A stretch of 33,745 nucleotides of DNA from Emticicia sp. (lineage in GTDB: Bacteria; Bacteroidota; Bacteroidia; Cytophagales; Spirosomataceae), in the NCBI GenBank assembly GCA_023254245.1, contig JALQYE010000001.1, forward strand, positions 37,398 to 71,142, given 5' to 3'. The position numbers and the translations under genes are program-made. Shown here one piece after another: positions 33,461 to 33,745 of the stretch; positions within the stretch are counted from its first letter, which is position 1, and each line of letters opens with the position of its first letter. The notes below the pieces were generated by a model. The model saw only the letters and a list, made by a program, of their open reading frames with translations, ran no database searches and had not been told where the DNA came from.

Positions 33461-33497
33461 AATAATCATAAGTGCAAATTTTGCACTTATGATTATT
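33461..33497. terminator. Perfect 37-nt palindrome after the partial Rep-like gene
   Basis: The arms 33461-33478 (AATAATCATAAGTGCAAA) and 33480-33497 are perfect complements over 18 bp around a single T. It begins 5 bp after the stop of the minus-strand gene at 33503, so transcription termination is the simplest role. The T run is short, and the sequence ATAAGTG resembles the rep operator, so protein binding is possible. Confidence 0.6.
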
Positions 33498-33502
33498 TCA
33501 TA

Positions 33503-33745
33503 TTAATTTTTAAATACGAATTGTAATGCAATCACCTTTTTACCTTGTTTTTTTTCCTTAAAGTCAAAACTTGTATCATGTATTGCAAGTTCTTTTTGTG
33601 CTTGTTGTATAACATAGCGTTTAAAATCAAAGTAGCGTCCATATTCCGTCTCCCCTATTCTCAAAATTTTACGCAGTTGTTCAACCGATAGTGTTAGTGT
33701 GCCGTTAGGTTTTGGTAATTTTCTAAATAATTCGTACAAACATTG
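33503..33745 (-). CDS. Partial Rep_3-like protein, C-terminal winged-helix part, runs off the window
   Basis: The minus-strand frame is open to the window edge, so the 5' end is not seen. Visible residues (CLYELFRKLPKPNGTLTLSV, then EQLRKILRIGETEYGRYFDF and QAQKELAIHDTSFDFKEKKQ) match winged helix 2 of the RepB/Rep_3 family and align with IYELLKQYEG...SIDELKKVLGIEEGEYQLY of the full Rep at 31505. It ends at the usual family point, without the long C-terminal extension of that Rep. A TTG at 33739 could start it but falls inside the domain. If the molecule is circular, the frame continues through positions 1-42 to an ATG, giving about 94 residues: a truncated Rep. Either a second initiator cut by the window, or a remnant or small regulator. 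Confidence 0.75.
   Translation of the reverse strand, partial: QCLYELFRKLPKPNGTLTLSVEQLRKILRIGETEYGRYFDFKRYVIQQAQKELAIHDTSFDFKEKKQGKKVIALQFVFKN

Overview
The window looks like a low-GC Bacteroidota (Bacteroidetes) replicon, probably a plasmid or a plasmid-like contig. The host group follows from two SusC/SusD pairs, a hybrid two-component regulator, an ECF sigma/FecR pair and -7 elements of the TAnnTTTG type. The style of the genes (susCD plus sulfatases, isoquinoline-oxidoreductase-like genes) would fit an environmental Cytophagales member, but the lineage is only a guess. Plasmid character follows from a Rep_3/RepB-type initiator gene (31505-32839, minus) preceded by nine 21-bp iterons (32929-33230), a truncated second Rep-like gene running off the right edge, and a resolvase-type serine recombinase at the left. 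No partition or mobilisation gene was seen.

Layout. 1-823: recombinase. 1022-5041: a 1339-residue hybrid sensor/regulator (HTCS). 5253-17444: a co-directional, tightly spaced seven-gene operon (susC, susD, sulfatase, beta-helix protein, sulfatase, GH128-like lipoprotein, sulfatase) closed by a perfect 15-bp hairpin at 17454-17486. 17504-20348: iorA/iorB-like molybdenum hydroxylase genes on the minus strand, bracketed by GC-rich palindromic elements. 20464-21130: two decayed genes (a second iorB-like gene and an aldo/keto reductase), found by reading past frameshifts and stops. 21328-31183: a second polysaccharide utilisation locus on the minus strand, read in the order ECF sigma, FecR anti-sigma, STN-containing SusC, SusD, GH50-like glycoside hydrolase, two-domain esterase. 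31505-33745: replication region.

How it works together (inference). Two glycan-uptake systems use two different control logics. Locus 1 has a periplasmic-sensing HTCS next to a SusC without an STN domain, and its promoter carries a 10-bp direct repeat (AATTTACCCC, 22-bp period) beside the -33 region. Locus 2 has an ECF sigma/FecR pair next to a SusC that carries the STN signalling domain. Locus 1 is built for a sulfated glycan (three Cys-type sulfatases). Locus 2 encodes a GH50-like (agarase-related) enzyme and a double esterase, so the two loci may act on parts of the same sulfated, possibly acylated, galactan-like polymer. The sulfatase-maturing enzyme is not in the window and must be supplied from elsewhere.

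The less expected observations are the rep operator that shares the iteron core, the palindromic element that became the N-terminal coding sequence of the iorB Tat signal, the two pseudogene remnants, the unassigned beta-helix protein inside a sulfatase operon, and an open frame that would join the two window ends if the molecule is circular.
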